Part shown: in pieces, positions 1 to 9,714 of the stretch
Layout: every line of letters begins with the position of its first letter
How positions within the stretch are numbered: position 1 is the first letter of the stretch
DNA from: Cecembia lonarensis LW9
GTDB taxonomy: Bacteria > Bacteroidota > Bacteroidia > Cytophagales > Cyclobacteriaceae
DNA: 57,506 nucleotides
Direction of reading: 5' to 3'
Assembly (NCBI RefSeq): GCF_000298295.1
Contig: NZ_AMGM01000023.1
Span: 1-57,506, forward strand
Translations under genes and position numbers: made by a program
The notes under the pieces: generated by a model
What the model saw: only the letters and a program-made list of their open reading frames with translations
What the model was told of the DNA's origin: nothing
Databases searched by the model: none

Positions 1-9
1 TTTTGAATG

Positions 10-94
10 CAGAGGAGGAGGGATTCGAACCCCCGGTACCTCGCGGTACAACGGTTTTCAAGACCGCCGCAATCGACCACTCTGCCACTCCTCT
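10..94 (-). tRNA. tRNA-Ser (anticodon UGA)
   Basis: Read on the minus strand, an 85-nt cloverleaf can be drawn. The acceptor stem AGAGGAG/CTCCTCT pairs perfectly over 7 bp (forward 88-94 with 11-17). The anticodon loop is CTTGAAA, giving anticodon TGA. There is a long variable arm (TACCGCGAGGTA) and a T-arm with the GGTTCGAATCC core. The long variable arm and anticodon identify it as a class II serine tRNA. No CCA is encoded after the discriminator G, so CCA is presumably added after transcription. Confidence 0.95.
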
Positions 95-498
95 AATCGT
101 TTGAAGGTTTTGAAAATTATCTCCCGAAATTTTTCGGGGAGCATCCTATCAATACCTGATGTCTTTCCGAAATCTGAATCAGATTACGGTGTGCAAAGGT
201 AGCCCTTTGCTTGAAATTAACAAATACAATTGACCTAAAAAAAATCATGCTTTTAATAAGCTATTGATTATCAATTTCATTAAACGTTAAAAATTTTACA
301 CCATTTTTGAGATTTCACATACCATTTGGCCCTGAAATAATTTACCCTCACAAAATTTAAAAAAAGCTAATCTTACTTAAGGTATTGATTAACAAAGATT
401 ATTTTAAAAAACTCGGAAATTTTTAAAAAAATACAGGGATAAAACTTTGCAATGTTATTTCTCAATATTATCTTAGGTAAACCAATAAACACTCAGTA
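95..498. other. AT-rich intergenic region, no gene seen
   Basis: This stretch lies between the minus-strand tRNA-Ser and the plus-strand deacetylase gene, so it should hold both promoters. A short hairpin is visible at 121-141 (CTCCCGAAA opposite TTTCGGGGAG) but no T-run follows it. The rest is AT-rich with homopolymer A/T tracts. I see no convincing ORF and no clear match to the Bacteroidota promoter consensus. Confidence 0.5.
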
Positions 499-1473
499 AT
501 GATATTGACATACAATTTATTGTATCTCCTTCTTTTTTTGTTGACCGTTGAAAATCATAACCTTACCCCCCCACTTGACACGATAGCTGTCGAGGATGAA
601 ACGCCTCCCCCTAAAAAAATCAAAGCGAAAATCTCCATTTCATTTGACGATGGCAATACAGGTGACATGCCAGGAATGACCTTGGATGAATGGAACGATC
701 GCATCCTCAATCATTTGGATAAATATGGGGCCAAAGCACTTTTCTTTGCTACAGGAGGACAGCTCAACAGTCCCAGGGGAAGAGCCATGTTGCAAAAATG
801 GAATGATCAAGGTCATTACATTGGCAATCACACCTACACCCATCCCAGTTTTAGCAACGAACAAATCAGCCTGGAATTTTATAAGAATGACTTTTTGAAA
901 AACAAGCCCTTTGTTTCCCAATATTCAAATGCCGTACCCTTATTCCGCTTCCCTTATCTGAAAGAAGGTGAAACCATTGAGAAGAGGGATGGGTTCAGGA
1001 AATTTTTAGAAGACCAAGGTTTCAGGAATGGGCATGTGACAATAGATGGGTCAGATTGGTACATCAACAGCCGCCTCCTAAGCCGCTTGAAACGTAACCC
1101 TAAAGCAGATATCAGTGATTTCAAGGATTGGTACGTACAGCATCACCTGGAAAGGGCCAATTTCAATGACAGCCTTGCCACAGTCCTCACCGGAAGAAAA
1201 ATAGACCATGTACTATTGCTGCACCACAACTTTGCTGCCAGCCTCTTTCTGGAAGACTTATTGGATGCTTTGGTGGAAGATGGTTGGGAAATTGTAGATG
1301 CACTTCAAGCCTATGAAGACCCGGTTTATTTTCATGCACCAAATACACTGCCTGCGGGAGGAAACTTCCTAAGGGCCTTATCCAAAGAAGCAGGGATTTA
1401 TGGCAAATTATTTGTACATGCACCGGAAAAAGAAGGGTATCTCAAAAATAAAATGGATCATTTAGGGCTCTAG
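499..1473 (+). CDS. Secreted polysaccharide deacetylase (NodB-like, CE4)
   Basis: Predicted metal-dependent deacetylase of N- or O-acetylated glycans, probably acting in the envelope. Residues 1-20 form a hydrophobic leader with no upstream charge, so it could be a signal peptide or anchor. CE4 motifs are visible: SFDDG with D50/D51, the metal-binding GNHTYTHP with H111 and H115, FRFPY with R150, and LLHHN with a candidate catalytic His near 242. The length of 324 aa is normal for a NodB domain plus a C-terminal extension. It is monocistronic, with a tRNA upstream on the other strand and a receiver gene 118 bp downstream. The substrate cannot be told from sequence; chitooligosaccharide, peptidoglycan or capsule are all possible. 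Confidence 0.85.
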   Translation: MILTYNLLYLLLFLLTVENHNLTPPLDTIAVEDETPPPKKIKAKISISFDDGNTGDMPGMTLDEWNDRILNHLDKYGAKALFFATGGQLNSPRGRAMLQKWNDQGHYIGNHTYTHPSFSNEQISLEFYKNDFLKNKPFVSQYSNAVPLFRFPYLKEGETIEKRDGFRKFLEDQGFRNGHVTIDGSDWYINSRLLSRLKRNPKADISDFKDWYVQHHLERANFNDSLATVLTGRKIDHVLLLHHNFAASLFLEDLLDALVEDGWEIVDALQAYEDPVYFHAPNTLPAGGNFLRALSKEAGIYGKLFVHAPEKEGYLKNKMDHLGL

Positions 1474-1591
1474 GAAAAACAGAAATATCATATAAATTGA
1501 GAACCTTTTGTCCAAGACAGATTGGTTATGCTTCAGTTCCGGCCTTTTCCAATTTAAATGTGTATTTTTAATCTAAATTTGACAGAGAGTA

Positions 1592-2002
1592 ATGGAGATG
1601 AACAGCTTACCGGCAATTTTTCTGATTGATGAGGAAGAAATTGTCAATATGATCAATAAAACAGTTATCAGAAGGGCAGGATACAAAGGCGAGATCAAAG
1701 ATTTTCAATCCGGTCAAGAAGCTTTTGATTTTATTCAAAAAGTAGTGACTCAAAATGGACCGCCTCCTCAGCCTTACCTGATTTTATTGGATTTGAATAT
1801 GCCGGGATTTTCCGGTTGGGACTTTTTAAATAAATTTTTATCCCTCAAACAGGAATTTAGAAAACAGTTTAAAATCTCGATACTTACTTCTTCAGTGAAT
1901 CCTGAAGATATCACTAAATCGAGTCAGTTTACCGATGTAGTGCAATTTTCCTTCAAACCCTTGACCAAGGATTCTTTCCTGAAAATTCTGGACGTGCTTT
2001 AA
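1592..2002 (+). CDS. Stand-alone response-regulator receiver (CheY-like)
   Basis: A 136-aa single receiver domain with no output domain. Conserved sites are visible: an acidic cluster D13-E14-E15, phosphoacceptor D67 in LLDLNMPG, T99 in ILTSS and K122 in FKP. It presumably relays a phosphoryl group or acts by protein-protein contact. The likely partner kinase is not encoded next to it. A paralogue with the same layout lies at 11306-11680, and both share the motif GWDFL after the phosphorylation loop. The ATG at 1592 leaves only three residues before the domain begins, which fits. It is followed by an inverted-repeat element that may end its transcript. Confidence 0.88.
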   Translation: MEMNSLPAIFLIDEEEIVNMINKTVIRRAGYKGEIKDFQSGQEAFDFIQKVVTQNGPPPQPYLILLDLNMPGFSGWDFLNKFLSLKQEFRKQFKISILTSSVNPEDITKSSQFTDVVQFSFKPLTKDSFLKILDVL

Positions 2003-2015
2003 ACTTCTCTACAAT

Positions 2016-2115
2016 AATTAGGGCTTGCTGAAAAAGACTACGCTTAAGAAATAGGGGATTCATCAAAATTGAAAGAAATTTTTCTCCAATTGGCGTTTTT
2101 CAGCACGCCCTAATT
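2016..2115. repeat. 100-bp element with 20-bp terminal inverted repeats (MITE-like or bidirectional terminator)
   Basis: The left arm 2016-2035 (AATTAGGGCTTGCTGAAAAA) and right arm 2096-2115 are reverse complements except for one position. They are separated by 60 bases with no ORF. The element fills the gap between two convergent genes. The AGGGCTTGCTGAAAAA end looks like the termini of insertion sequences I associate with Bacteroidota, but this is recollection and not a search result. No clear target-site duplication was identified. It could equally serve as a transcription terminator for both flanking genes. Confidence 0.6.
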
Positions 2116-2119
2116 AAGA

Positions 2120-4296
2120 TCAAATATTCCACCAGTAAGTAAACTTCAAGGCGATAGACCTGTCCTTGGCATAGAAAGGTGCAGGAAGGTAATTATCTGT
2201 AAAAACGAGAAAAATATCAGAGGCAGGTTTAAATCGCCATTGCAATCTGGTATTCACATTAATATTCTCAATCTGCTCATTGTATTGAACAAAAGCAGTG
2301 ATAAAGAACGTGTTGGTCAAAGTGAGATCCAATCGGGGACCTACAAGCCAAAACCGGGTAATCCCCCATGCCTCCGGAAGATGGATTTCATTGTAATTGG
2401 CATTCAAGGTCAAACTAAAATAAGGCTGAAACCTGTAGCCCATTTCTCCTGTAACATTATACCTCTTACCATCTGCGAAGTATCCTCCAAACCTGTTTGA
2501 AAAAGCATAGGTGAAAACACTTTGGGGCTTGGAACTATATTCTGTACCCCAAGCATACCAGGTATGGGCAGTTCCTGCATCCAAGGTTTCTCCGGAAAAA
2601 TTGGTGGGATCAAAAGGCTGCAACAATTGAATAAAATCCCTTGCGCCCCATACCACCAAATTACTCTGAGTTCTGAACCTCACCCGGTAAGCCAGCCACG
2701 TCTCATTATCCGTTTGAGCAAAATCTGTATCAAAAAACATCCTTGAATTCAATTCAGGGCCATGACTGAGTATTTTTTTGCTTTTTGGAAAAAACAAATA
2801 ACCTACAGAAGGGTGGACCTTATAAAATCCAGTACGCGGCACAAAACCCACTTCTGCCGTATAATTTTCAGAAACATACTCATGCTGCCAATTCCAATAC
2901 AAATTGCCACTGGTATACCGAAGGTTAGCAGCGTGGGCCAACCCACTCCCTTCTTCCCTAGGATTAAAAGACTTTAATACCATGGCTTTTCCTGTCCATA
3001 GATTGTTGGCGGAGGCCAGATTAAACTCTAAGCCAAGGTTTCTGTCATAGTCAGAAAATCCCGGCTTATCCAAATAGGATGGCCTCCTGAACATTCCTAC
3101 CTGCCGGTTGACAAAAATGGCTCCTATATTGGACCTTGAAAATACCCTTCTTTGTACGGATACGACAGAAAAATTTTGGGCGTCGAGGTCATCAGCTTCT
3201 ACCTGCCCAGTTTGCATGTTCATGGCGCCAATCCGCCAATCCTTATTGATTCGCCCACTTAGCCTTGCCCCAGCCTGGATCGGGGCATTCAGGCCTATTC
3301 TTCTGGAGAAAAACGGCCGGATGGTTTCATATCCAAAATTGGCAAAAAGGTCTCCGTTTTCAAGAAAAAACTGCCTTCTTTCAGGAAAAAAAGCTCAAAT
3401 CTATCCAAATTGGTTATTTGCCTATCCACTTCCACCTGAGAAAAATCCGGATTAACTGTAAGGTCAAGATTCATGGAAGATCCCAACCCGATCTTAGCAT
3501 CCATACCATAGTCATAGCGGTACCCTGGAGCCTGTCCTTCCTGTATATTTTGCCGCATTCCGGCCAACCCGTAGGGAATCAAAGAAATATTTGGACCCGG
3601 GGCAGGAGGTGGATTATCCCATACCAAAATCCCTGTATAGGCCAAAGAGGCCGATGGAAACTGTCTTGGAACAGGTGCCCAACCCGATTTTTCGGTTGTT
3701 TTTAAATCAAGTCTACTGAAATTGATTCCCCACTCTTTAATGCCATATTTATACCTGATTGACTTAAAGGGAATAGCCGCTTCAAAAACCCACCTGTCCT
3801 CATAGTTTTTCACCTTAGAGATCCATTTATTGTCCCAACTCAGGTCTACTCTTCCTCCATCAAACATGATTCCATCCCACTGCGCCCCTGCTGCATTTGC
3901 ACCAAATGAAAAACCATTTAACTGATCATCAAACGGATCCATGAAAAGTAGGAAATTATCATTCTTGCCAAAATTGAAATCCCTGCGTAAAGACTCCACC
4001 ATATAAGGCCCTTCCACAGCATGATAATTGACCACAAGGAGATAAAGGAATTTGTCATCATAAGCCATTCTAACATCTGTCCTCACCTGTGAATAGCTGG
4101 TATCCATCGGAGTAATCATAAAAAAATCGGTTGCCACCTCGGCAGAAAGCCAGGTTTCTTCATCCATCACCCCATCAATGCTGATAGGATCTGAAATTTT
4201 TGAAATATGCAAACGGTAATCAGAATTGATTTTTTGGGCCAAACCCAGATACTGGATATTCACAATCAGGAATACCAGGAAAGTTGCTCTTTTCAT
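2120..4296 (-). pseudogene. DUF5916 outer-membrane protein with CBM9-like N-terminal domain, frameshifted
   Basis: Two adjacent minus-strand frames encode one protein. The N-terminal part (4296 to the frameshift) has a signal peptide (MKRATFLVFL...LGLAQ) and a carbohydrate-binding family 9-like domain. It runs to NLDRFELFF, then goes out of frame and stops at 3295. Adding one base to the A7 run at 3386-3392 makes the sequence continue as PERRQFFLENGDLF...SRRIGLNAPIQAGARLSGR and join the second frame without a stop. That second part ends in a β-strand-rich barrel (ALKFTYWWNI) at 2120. The start was placed at the ATG at 4296 because the longer frame begins with a TTG. Either a natural one-base deletion or a homopolymer sequencing error explains it. 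The function of DUF5916 proteins is not known; an outer-membrane location is inferred. Confidence 0.85.
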
Positions 4297-4418
4297 TATG
4301 CTGGTCAATACCTTTTTTAAAGGTTCCCAAAGTTATGTAAAAAGCAAAGTTGACATTCAATTATTCTATGGATGAGGCTATCTGTTTAAGAATGGAAAAA
4401 ATACCGATTAACCCCCTG

Positions 4419-5258
4419 TCACCGCACTGCATCCCAATCAAAATACCTTCCCCTGTAACACTGCATGGCCGTTTCGGCCAACTTACCGCTTAATTTGAAA
4501 TTAGCGATGGCACCTACACCCGCCCCTATGATGGGAATCAATTGGGCCAACTTGGCCAAGTCCATATAATCCCGGTATTCCAACTGGAATGTTTTCCAAT
4601 CAAACGCTTCTAAACCTTCCGGAAATTTTTCCTGGTATTCCCCCCAGTTTTCTATAATATCTATGGTCGTATTCCTGGTTTCCTGACTGGCAAAAGTGAG
4701 CTTAAAAATATAGAGCATAAACAAACGTTCCTTGAAATCCCTGACATCATAGCCGTATGAGGCCGAAATTTCAAAAAGCATCTTCATCTTAATACTTAAA
4801 AAGGCAGGAAAATCCGCCAAACCCATCAGCAGACCTCCAGCCCCTGTAATTGCTCCTTCTGCTGATGCAGCCCGTGTATAGATTTGGATCACCTTTCTGA
4901 CCTTTTCCTCCCGCTGCTCCAAAGAAAAAGCCGGAAAAGGATGAGGTGTGATGAACCTTGTCCCTGACAATACAGCTTTTACCATATTTTCAATCGCAAA
5001 AGTAATCACACGATGCACCTTTTCCGGTATCAGTTCATTAATGCTCTTTTGGGTACCCTTGGTCAACTTATTGACAAAAGAAGGTGGCTTCTTTGTCTTA
5101 TACAGCCAAGCTGTAAACTCCGCTAAAGCAATTTCATCGTAATATTCAGTGGGATTATGGAACAAAGTGAGAAACTTTAAAACCTCTACCTGAATAAACG
5201 ACCTATTTTGTAAAAGGTAAAGAAATTTATCCCATTTTTTGTAGATATCTCTCTCCAA
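4419..5258 (-). CDS. EcsC family protein
   Basis: A 279-aa protein of the EcsC family, whose role is poorly defined (named after a Bacillus ABC-transporter locus). The core is recognisable from the glycine-rich segment AITGAGGLLMGLADFPAFLSIKMKMLFEI near residues 135-165, followed by the YGYDVRD and FKLTFAS segments. A second glycine-rich stretch (IPIIGAGVGAIANFKL) lies near the C-terminus. No in-frame ATG exists before the conserved region, so the start is taken as TTG at 5258. This overlaps the end of the upstream zinc-ribbon gene by 32 bp, which suggests co-transcription and coupling. Peripheral membrane association is plausible but not shown. Confidence 0.75.
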   Translation of the reverse strand: MERDIYKKWDKFLYLLQNRSFIQVEVLKFLTLFHNPTEYYDEIALAEFTAWLYKTKKPPSFVNKLTKGTQKSINELIPEKVHRVITFAIENMVKAVLSGTRFITPHPFPAFSLEQREEKVRKVIQIYTRAASAEGAITGAGGLLMGLADFPAFLSIKMKMLFEISASYGYDVRDFKERLFMLYIFKLTFASQETRNTTIDIIENWGEYQEKFPEGLEAFDWKTFQLEYRDYMDLAKLAQLIPIIGAGVGAIANFKLSGKLAETAMQCYRGRYFDWDAVR

Positions 5259-5616
5259 AATCTCTGACTAATATAACCTTACCATCCCCCATGTCTAAAT
5301 AGCCATATTCAAAACAAAACCAAAAGCATTTACTCTCGGTTAGCAGAAAATGATGGGTATGGTATTTAAAATTATACCCCATCATGGAAAGTCTATCCTT
5401 CTGGATTTTCACTTTTTCCATGCCGTCTTTCAAGTGATTGGACAAAATTCTCCGATTACGCATCAGGATTTTCCGGATAACCACCACATCATCTTCTATA
5501 TTCTTCTTTCTAGCATTATTATAGCTGCTCCTGCAGCCATCACCACAAAACTTCTTGTCCGCCCTTCCATAAATCACCGAATTACAGTAAAGGCAATGCT
5601 TTTTGATCCGTAACAT
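5227..5616 (-). CDS. Small zinc-ribbon protein, conserved hypothetical
   Basis: A 129-aa protein beginning with a four-cysteine zinc ribbon: CLYC at residues 8-11 and FCGDGC near 23-28. It then has a basic helical stretch (SSYNNARKKN) and a C-terminal part rich in aromatic residues (CFWFCFEYGYLDMGDGK). The N-terminal half resembles DUF2116-type ribbons. A nucleic-acid or protein-binding role is possible but cannot be assigned. Its stop overlaps the start of the EcsC-family gene, so the two probably form an operon. Confidence 0.6.
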   Translation of the reverse strand: MLRIKKHCLYCNSVIYGRADKKFCGDGCRSSYNNARKKNIEDDVVVIRKILMRNRRILSNHLKDGMEKVKIQKDRLSMMGYNFKYHTHHFLLTESKCFWFCFEYGYLDMGDGKVILVRDFGERYLQKMG

Positions 5617-5682
5617 GTAAAAATAGTTTTAGTGAAAAATAGAATAATTGATAAAAATCAAGTTAGTTAAATTATAAATAAC

Positions 5683-5710
5683 AAAAAATACCTAACGTTA
5701 GGTATTTTTT
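5683..5710. terminator. Perfect 28-bp palindrome, bidirectional terminator
   Basis: The sequence AAAAAATACCTA-ACGT-TAGGTATTTTTT is a perfect palindrome with six A and six T at its ends. It lies between the zinc-ribbon gene and the 3' side of aconitase. The A/T tails allow it to work as an intrinsic terminator on either strand, although the stem has few G:C pairs. Confidence 0.6.
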
Positions 5711-5712
5711 AC

Positions 5713-5760
5713 AAAAAACAGAAGGTTATATGCATTAAAACACATACAACCTCTGTTTTT
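5713..5760 (-). terminator. Intrinsic terminator downstream of acnA
   Basis: On the minus strand this reads as a stem AAAACAGAGGTT opposite AACCTTCTGTTTT, with one bulged base and a loop of about 20 bases, ending in a T-run. It lies 28 bases beyond the aconitase stop and immediately before the palindrome at 5683-5710, so acnA seems to end in two hairpins in tandem. Confidence 0.65.
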
Positions 5761-5787
5761 ATATAAATTTTTATTATAATTAATATA

Positions 5788-8562
5788 TTATTTTTTTATA
5801 AAATCTCTTAAAACATAATGGAGTATCCCTCCATGCTTATAATAAGCTATCTCAATGGCAGAATCCAATCTACAGATAACCTCAAACTCCAGCAATTTTC
5901 CACCTTCTTGTTCAGCCTTTATCTTAAGCTTTTTCAGTGGAGTTAAACCTTCAGCAATTTCCGAAATATGAAAAGTTTCCTTTCCATCCAAGCCTAGACT
6001 TTCTGCATTTTCTCCAGGTAAATATTGAAGGGGAAGCACACCCATCCCTACCAAATTACTCCTGTGAATACGCTCATAACTCTCTGCTATTACTGCCTTG
6101 ATCCCAAGGAGATTGGTACCTTTAGCTGCCCAATCTCTTGAAGAACCACTGCCATATTCCTTTCCTGCCAACACAATCAAAGGCGTGTTTTCCTGACGGT
6201 ATTTTTGAGAGGCTTCAAAAACCGACATTTCCTCCCCTGAAGGTATATGCTTGGTATATCCCCCCTCTTTTTCCGCCAGCTGATTTTTGATCCTTACATT
6301 GGCAAAGGTTCCCCTGACCATGACTTCATCATTTCCTCTTCTCGATCCATAAGAATTGAAATCTTTTCTTTCCACACCTCTTTCCAACAAATACTTCCCA
6401 GCGGGGCTCAATTCAGAAAAAGATCCAGCAGGCGAGATGTGGTCAGTAGTGATAGAATCACCCAGTTTCAATAATACCCTGGCGCTTTTTATGTCCTCCG
6501 CTTCTTTCACTTCTTCAGATATACCCTTGAAAAAAGGTGCTTCTTTGATGTATGTGCTTTCCTCAGACCACTGATAGATCTTATCCTCAGGAACTGCTAA
6601 TTGCTGCCAGATTTCATTGCCTTCAAAAATTTCTCCATAATTTTTCTCGAAGTCAGCCGGTGAAAGCACCCTTGACATCACTTCAAAAATCTCATCATTG
6701 GAAGGCCATATGTCCTTGAGATAGACAGGCTCAAGATTGGGGTCATAACCTATGGGTTCATGGTTCAAATCCACATCCACCCTGCCTGCCAAAGCATATG
6801 CCACTACCAGCATGGGAGACATCAGATAGTTCATTTTTACCTGTGGATGTACCCTGGCTTCAAAGTTTCGGTTTCCTGACAACACAGAAGACACCACCAG
6901 GTCATTTTCCTCCACCGCCTTGGCAATGTGTCTTGGCAAAGGACCTGAATTGCCTATACATGAAGTACATCCATAGCCCACCACATGGAACCTTAATGCT
7001 TCCAGATCATCCAATAAGTTTGCCTTTACCAGATAATCTGTCACTACCTTAGATCCCGGAGCCAATGAAGTCTTAACCCAAGGCTTGACATCCAATCCCC
7101 GTTCTCTGGCTTTTTTGGCCACCAATCCGGCTCCAAGCATCACGGAAGGGTTTGAGGTATTGGTACAGGAGGTAATGGCTGCTATTACTACAGAACCATC
7201 ATGTAGGGCAAATTTCTCGTTATTCATTTTTACCACAACAGTCTTGAGACCATTTTTGACCTTGGTCTCATACTCAATGTCTGTCATAGAACCACTGCCA
7301 GAACCAGTTGGCTGACTGCCTCCTTCACCATACCAACGTCCCACTTCCCTTTGCTCAATGGGTATGTAGGCCCTCCCATGAACTTCCTCCAATAAAGCAC
7401 TGAACTTATCCTTAAACTCCCTGACCAAAATTTTGTCCTGAGGGCGTTTAGGGCCTGAAACAGTAGGTTCTACCGTACTTAAATCCAATTCGACGACAGA
7501 GCTGTATTGAATTTTTCCTTCATCCGCTCTCCACAACATATTGGTTTTGCAATAGGTCTCCACCAGATCAATCTGTGCCTTAGCACGGTTGGTCTTTTCC
7601 ATGTAATTCAAGGTCCTGTCATCTATAGGAAAATAAGTTACCGTACACCCAAACTCCGGAGACATATTGGAGATAGTAGCCCTATCAGGAACAGTCAGGG
7701 TATCAAGGCCCGGACCAAATACCTCTACAAATTTGCCCACCACACCATGTTGCCTCAGCAATTGGGTAATGGTAAGCACCATATCGGTGGCTGTAGTTCC
7801 CAAGGGCAATTGACCGGTTAACTTTAACCCCACTACTTGAGGAAGTATAAAGTAAATAGGTTGGCCCAAAATCGCCGCCTCTGCTTCGATACCTCCTACT
7901 CCCCAAGCCACTACACCAATGCCATTGACCATTGGGGTGTGGGAGTCTGTACCCACCAAGGTATCTGGAAAAACGGCTCCTTCTCTTGCGATGACTCCCT
8001 GTGCCAGGTATTCCAGATTGACCTGATGACAGATACCCATTCCTGGAGGGACTACAGAAAAATTATCAAAAGCTTTTTGTGCCCATTTTAAAAACTGATA
8101 GCGCTCACCATTCCTCTCATACTCCACCTCCACATTCTTTTGGTAAGAATAATTGGTGCCAAAATAATCTACCTGTACAGAATGATCAATAACCAGATCT
8201 ACCGGAATCAATGGATTAATCTTTTGAGGATCCTTTCCCTTCCGTACTGCCTCTGCCCGGAGAGATGCAATATCCACCACTGCCGGAACTCCTGTAAAAT
8301 CCTGCATCAGAACCCTTGCAGGTTTAAACGGGATATCTTTATCAGAGGGCTCGGGTTTCCATGAAGCGATGGTTTTTATATGCTCCTCTGTGATACCAAA
8401 ATCATCAAAATTCCTGAGGGCATTCTCCAATAGTATCCTTATGGAAAAAGGTAAACTTTCTATGGCATAACCAGCATCCTGTAATGATTTCAAACTCCAA
8501 TAATGCAGGTCTCCTTGAGGGGTGGCTAATGTTTTCTTGGATTTAAAAGGGTCTTTAGACAT
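5788..8562 (-). CDS. acnA: Aconitate hydratase (AcnA type)
   Basis: Converts citrate to isocitrate through cis-aconitate in the cytosolic TCA cycle. At 924 aa it matches the AcnA/IRP1 type, which has the swivel domain at the C-terminus. [4Fe-4S] ligands are visible in SCTNTSNPS (one Cys) and GYGCTSCIGNSGPL (two Cys). Substrate-site motifs include VGTDSHTPMVNG and KEYGSGSSRDWAAKG. The start ATG gives MSKDPFKSKKTL followed by the usual N-terminal domain. The gene stands alone, with intergenic space on both sides and a double hairpin downstream. No sign of damage. Confidence 0.97.
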   Translation of the reverse strand: MSKDPFKSKKTLATPQGDLHYWSLKSLQDAGYAIESLPFSIRILLENALRNFDDFGITEEHIKTIASWKPEPSDKDIPFKPARVLMQDFTGVPAVVDIASLRAEAVRKGKDPQKINPLIPVDLVIDHSVQVDYFGTNYSYQKNVEVEYERNGERYQFLKWAQKAFDNFSVVPPGMGICHQVNLEYLAQGVIAREGAVFPDTLVGTDSHTPMVNGIGVVAWGVGGIEAEAAILGQPIYFILPQVVGLKLTGQLPLGTTATDMVLTITQLLRQHGVVGKFVEVFGPGLDTLTVPDRATISNMSPEFGCTVTYFPIDDRTLNYMEKTNRAKAQIDLVETYCKTNMLWRADEGKIQYSSVVELDLSTVEPTVSGPKRPQDKILVREFKDKFSALLEEVHGRAYIPIEQREVGRWYGEGGSQPTGSGSGSMTDIEYETKVKNGLKTVVVKMNNEKFALHDGSVVIAAITSCTNTSNPSVMLGAGLVAKKARERGLDVKPWVKTSLAPGSKVVTDYLVKANLLDDLEALRFHVVGYGCTSCIGNSGPLPRHIAKAVEENDLVVSSVLSGNRNFEARVHPQVKMNYLMSPMLVVAYALAGRVDVDLNHEPIGYDPNLEPVYLKDIWPSNDEIFEVMSRVLSPADFEKNYGEIFEGNEIWQQLAVPEDKIYQWSEESTYIKEAPFFKGISEEVKEAEDIKSARVLLKLGDSITTDHISPAGSFSELSPAGKYLLERGVERKDFNSYGSRRGNDEVMVRGTFANVRIKNQLAEKEGGYTKHIPSGEEMSVFEASQKYRQENTPLIVLAGKEYGSGSSRDWAAKGTNLLGIKAVIAESYERIHRSNLVGMGVLPLQYLPGENAESLGLDGKETFHISEIAEGLTPLKKLKIKAEQEGGKLLEFEVICRLDSAIEIAYYKHGGILHYVLRDFIKK

Positions 8563-8663
8563 GGTATAAATGGATTATTAGTGAAACAAAAAGGACTAAA
8601 AAGTACATAAATATAACCTTTTGAAAGATCAAATGATTCATTCAACTATAAGTATTTAGCGTA

Positions 8664-8717
8664 TTAAAAAAAATAAACCCTGGAAATTTAGCCATTTGAC
8701 CAACTTCCCAGGGTTAT
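8664..8717 (-). terminator. Intrinsic terminator of the mla operon
   Basis: Read on the minus strand, an 8-bp stem AACCCTGG/CCAGGGTT (forward 8676-8683 with 8708-8715) is followed by TATTTTTTTT. It sits about 27 bases after the mlaD stop, where an operon terminator is expected. Confidence 0.75.
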
Positions 8718-8742
8718 TGCAAATTTTGCATAAAATCCTACT

Positions 8743-9714
8743 TTACTGATTTTCCTTGGCTTTGTTCATTCGTTTAAATCCCCTTCTGAAAGGCCAGGTA
8801 TATTCCAATGCTTCCAAACCACGGTTAAGGTTCATGGTTGAACTGTCCGCATAAATCAACGTGTTTTTCAGCCTTTCCGCAAATTCCTCATCATTCAAAA
8901 TCATACCTACCGTATTGTCCTTATCCGAAAACTTGCCTGTCACCTCATTCAGGTTATCTGTCAGGGTTTTGGCATTTTCTGCTGTACTCTGTAAACCTTC
9001 AATAGAACCTTTGAGGTTTTCAAACATCTCCTTGTCATGTAACAAATCGTGCACAAAATTACCTTCTTTGTTTAGGCTTTCGGAAAACTTATTCAGTTCT
9101 ACCAGCATCCTATTGCTGTTCACCGTTGCCCTTTCCAGATTGGTCAGGATATTTCTAAAATTATCAGCCACCACACTGTCCGTCATCACTGCACCTACGA
9201 TACCTTCGCCTTCTGCAATCTTCCCGGTGAGTACTTTCAGGTTTTCAGTAATGGTCACCAGGTTTTTGTTATTTTCCTGAAGGGTTTCCATCATCTTATC
9301 TGTATCCAGAGGCATTTCTGCTACCAGTCTGTCTCCGTTTTCCACGGAAGGGGCCTGCGTTGTCCCACCATAGATGACAATGATTTTATTCCCGATCAGA
9401 CCATCCGATCCTATAGTAGCCCTGGAATCTTTCCGGATGTATTCCTGTGCTTTTTGTTCCACATTCATAACGATTTCCACCTGGGAATCACCATAAAAGT
9501 TAACCCTTCTGACGGTTCCTATTTTCACGCCCGAAAACCACACATTGTTCCCTGTCTGCAATCCGGCCACATCGTCAAAAACCGCAGTCAACTGAATACT
9601 TTTTACAAATTTCTTTTGTTGACCCCCTAAGGTCATGATACCGGTCACAAAAATGATGATTCCTATCAGCACGAATATGCCAACTATAACGGTTTTTTTC
9701 TTATCGTTTCTCAT
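8743..9714 (-). CDS. mlaD: MlaD-type MCE-domain substrate-binding protein
   Basis: Periplasmic lipid-binding component of an Mla-type phospholipid transport system, anchored in the inner membrane. One N-terminal helix (TVIVGIFVLIGIIIFVTGIMTLGG, residues 8-31) is followed by a single MCE domain with the motif FDDVAGLQTGNNVWFSGVKIGTV near residues 45-68. The C-terminal half (about 140-300) is long, polar and helical, typical of the tail that forms a tunnel or tether in MCE proteins. At 323 aa it is longer than E. coli MlaD (about 180 aa) but usual for Bacteroidota. Its start overlaps the mlaF stop by one base, and a terminator follows. Confidence 0.9.
   Translation of the reverse strand: MRNDKKKTVIVGIFVLIGIIIFVTGIMTLGGQQKKFVKSIQLTAVFDDVAGLQTGNNVWFSGVKIGTVRRVNFYGDSQVEIVMNVEQKAQEYIRKDSRATIGSDGLIGNKIIVIYGGTTQAPSVENGDRLVAEMPLDTDKMMETLQENNKNLVTITENLKVLTGKIAEGEGIVGAVMTDSVVADNFRNILTNLERATVNSNRMLVELNKFSESLNKEGNFVHDLLHDKEMFENLKGSIEGLQSTAENAKTLTDNLNEVTGKFSDKDNTVGMILNDEEFAERLKNTLIYADSSTMNLNRGLEALEYTWPFRRGFKRMNKAKENQ

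Noticed and set aside
121-141. Hairpin upstream of tRNA-Ser as a terminator
   Set aside because: No T-run follows on either strand and no gene ends beside it.
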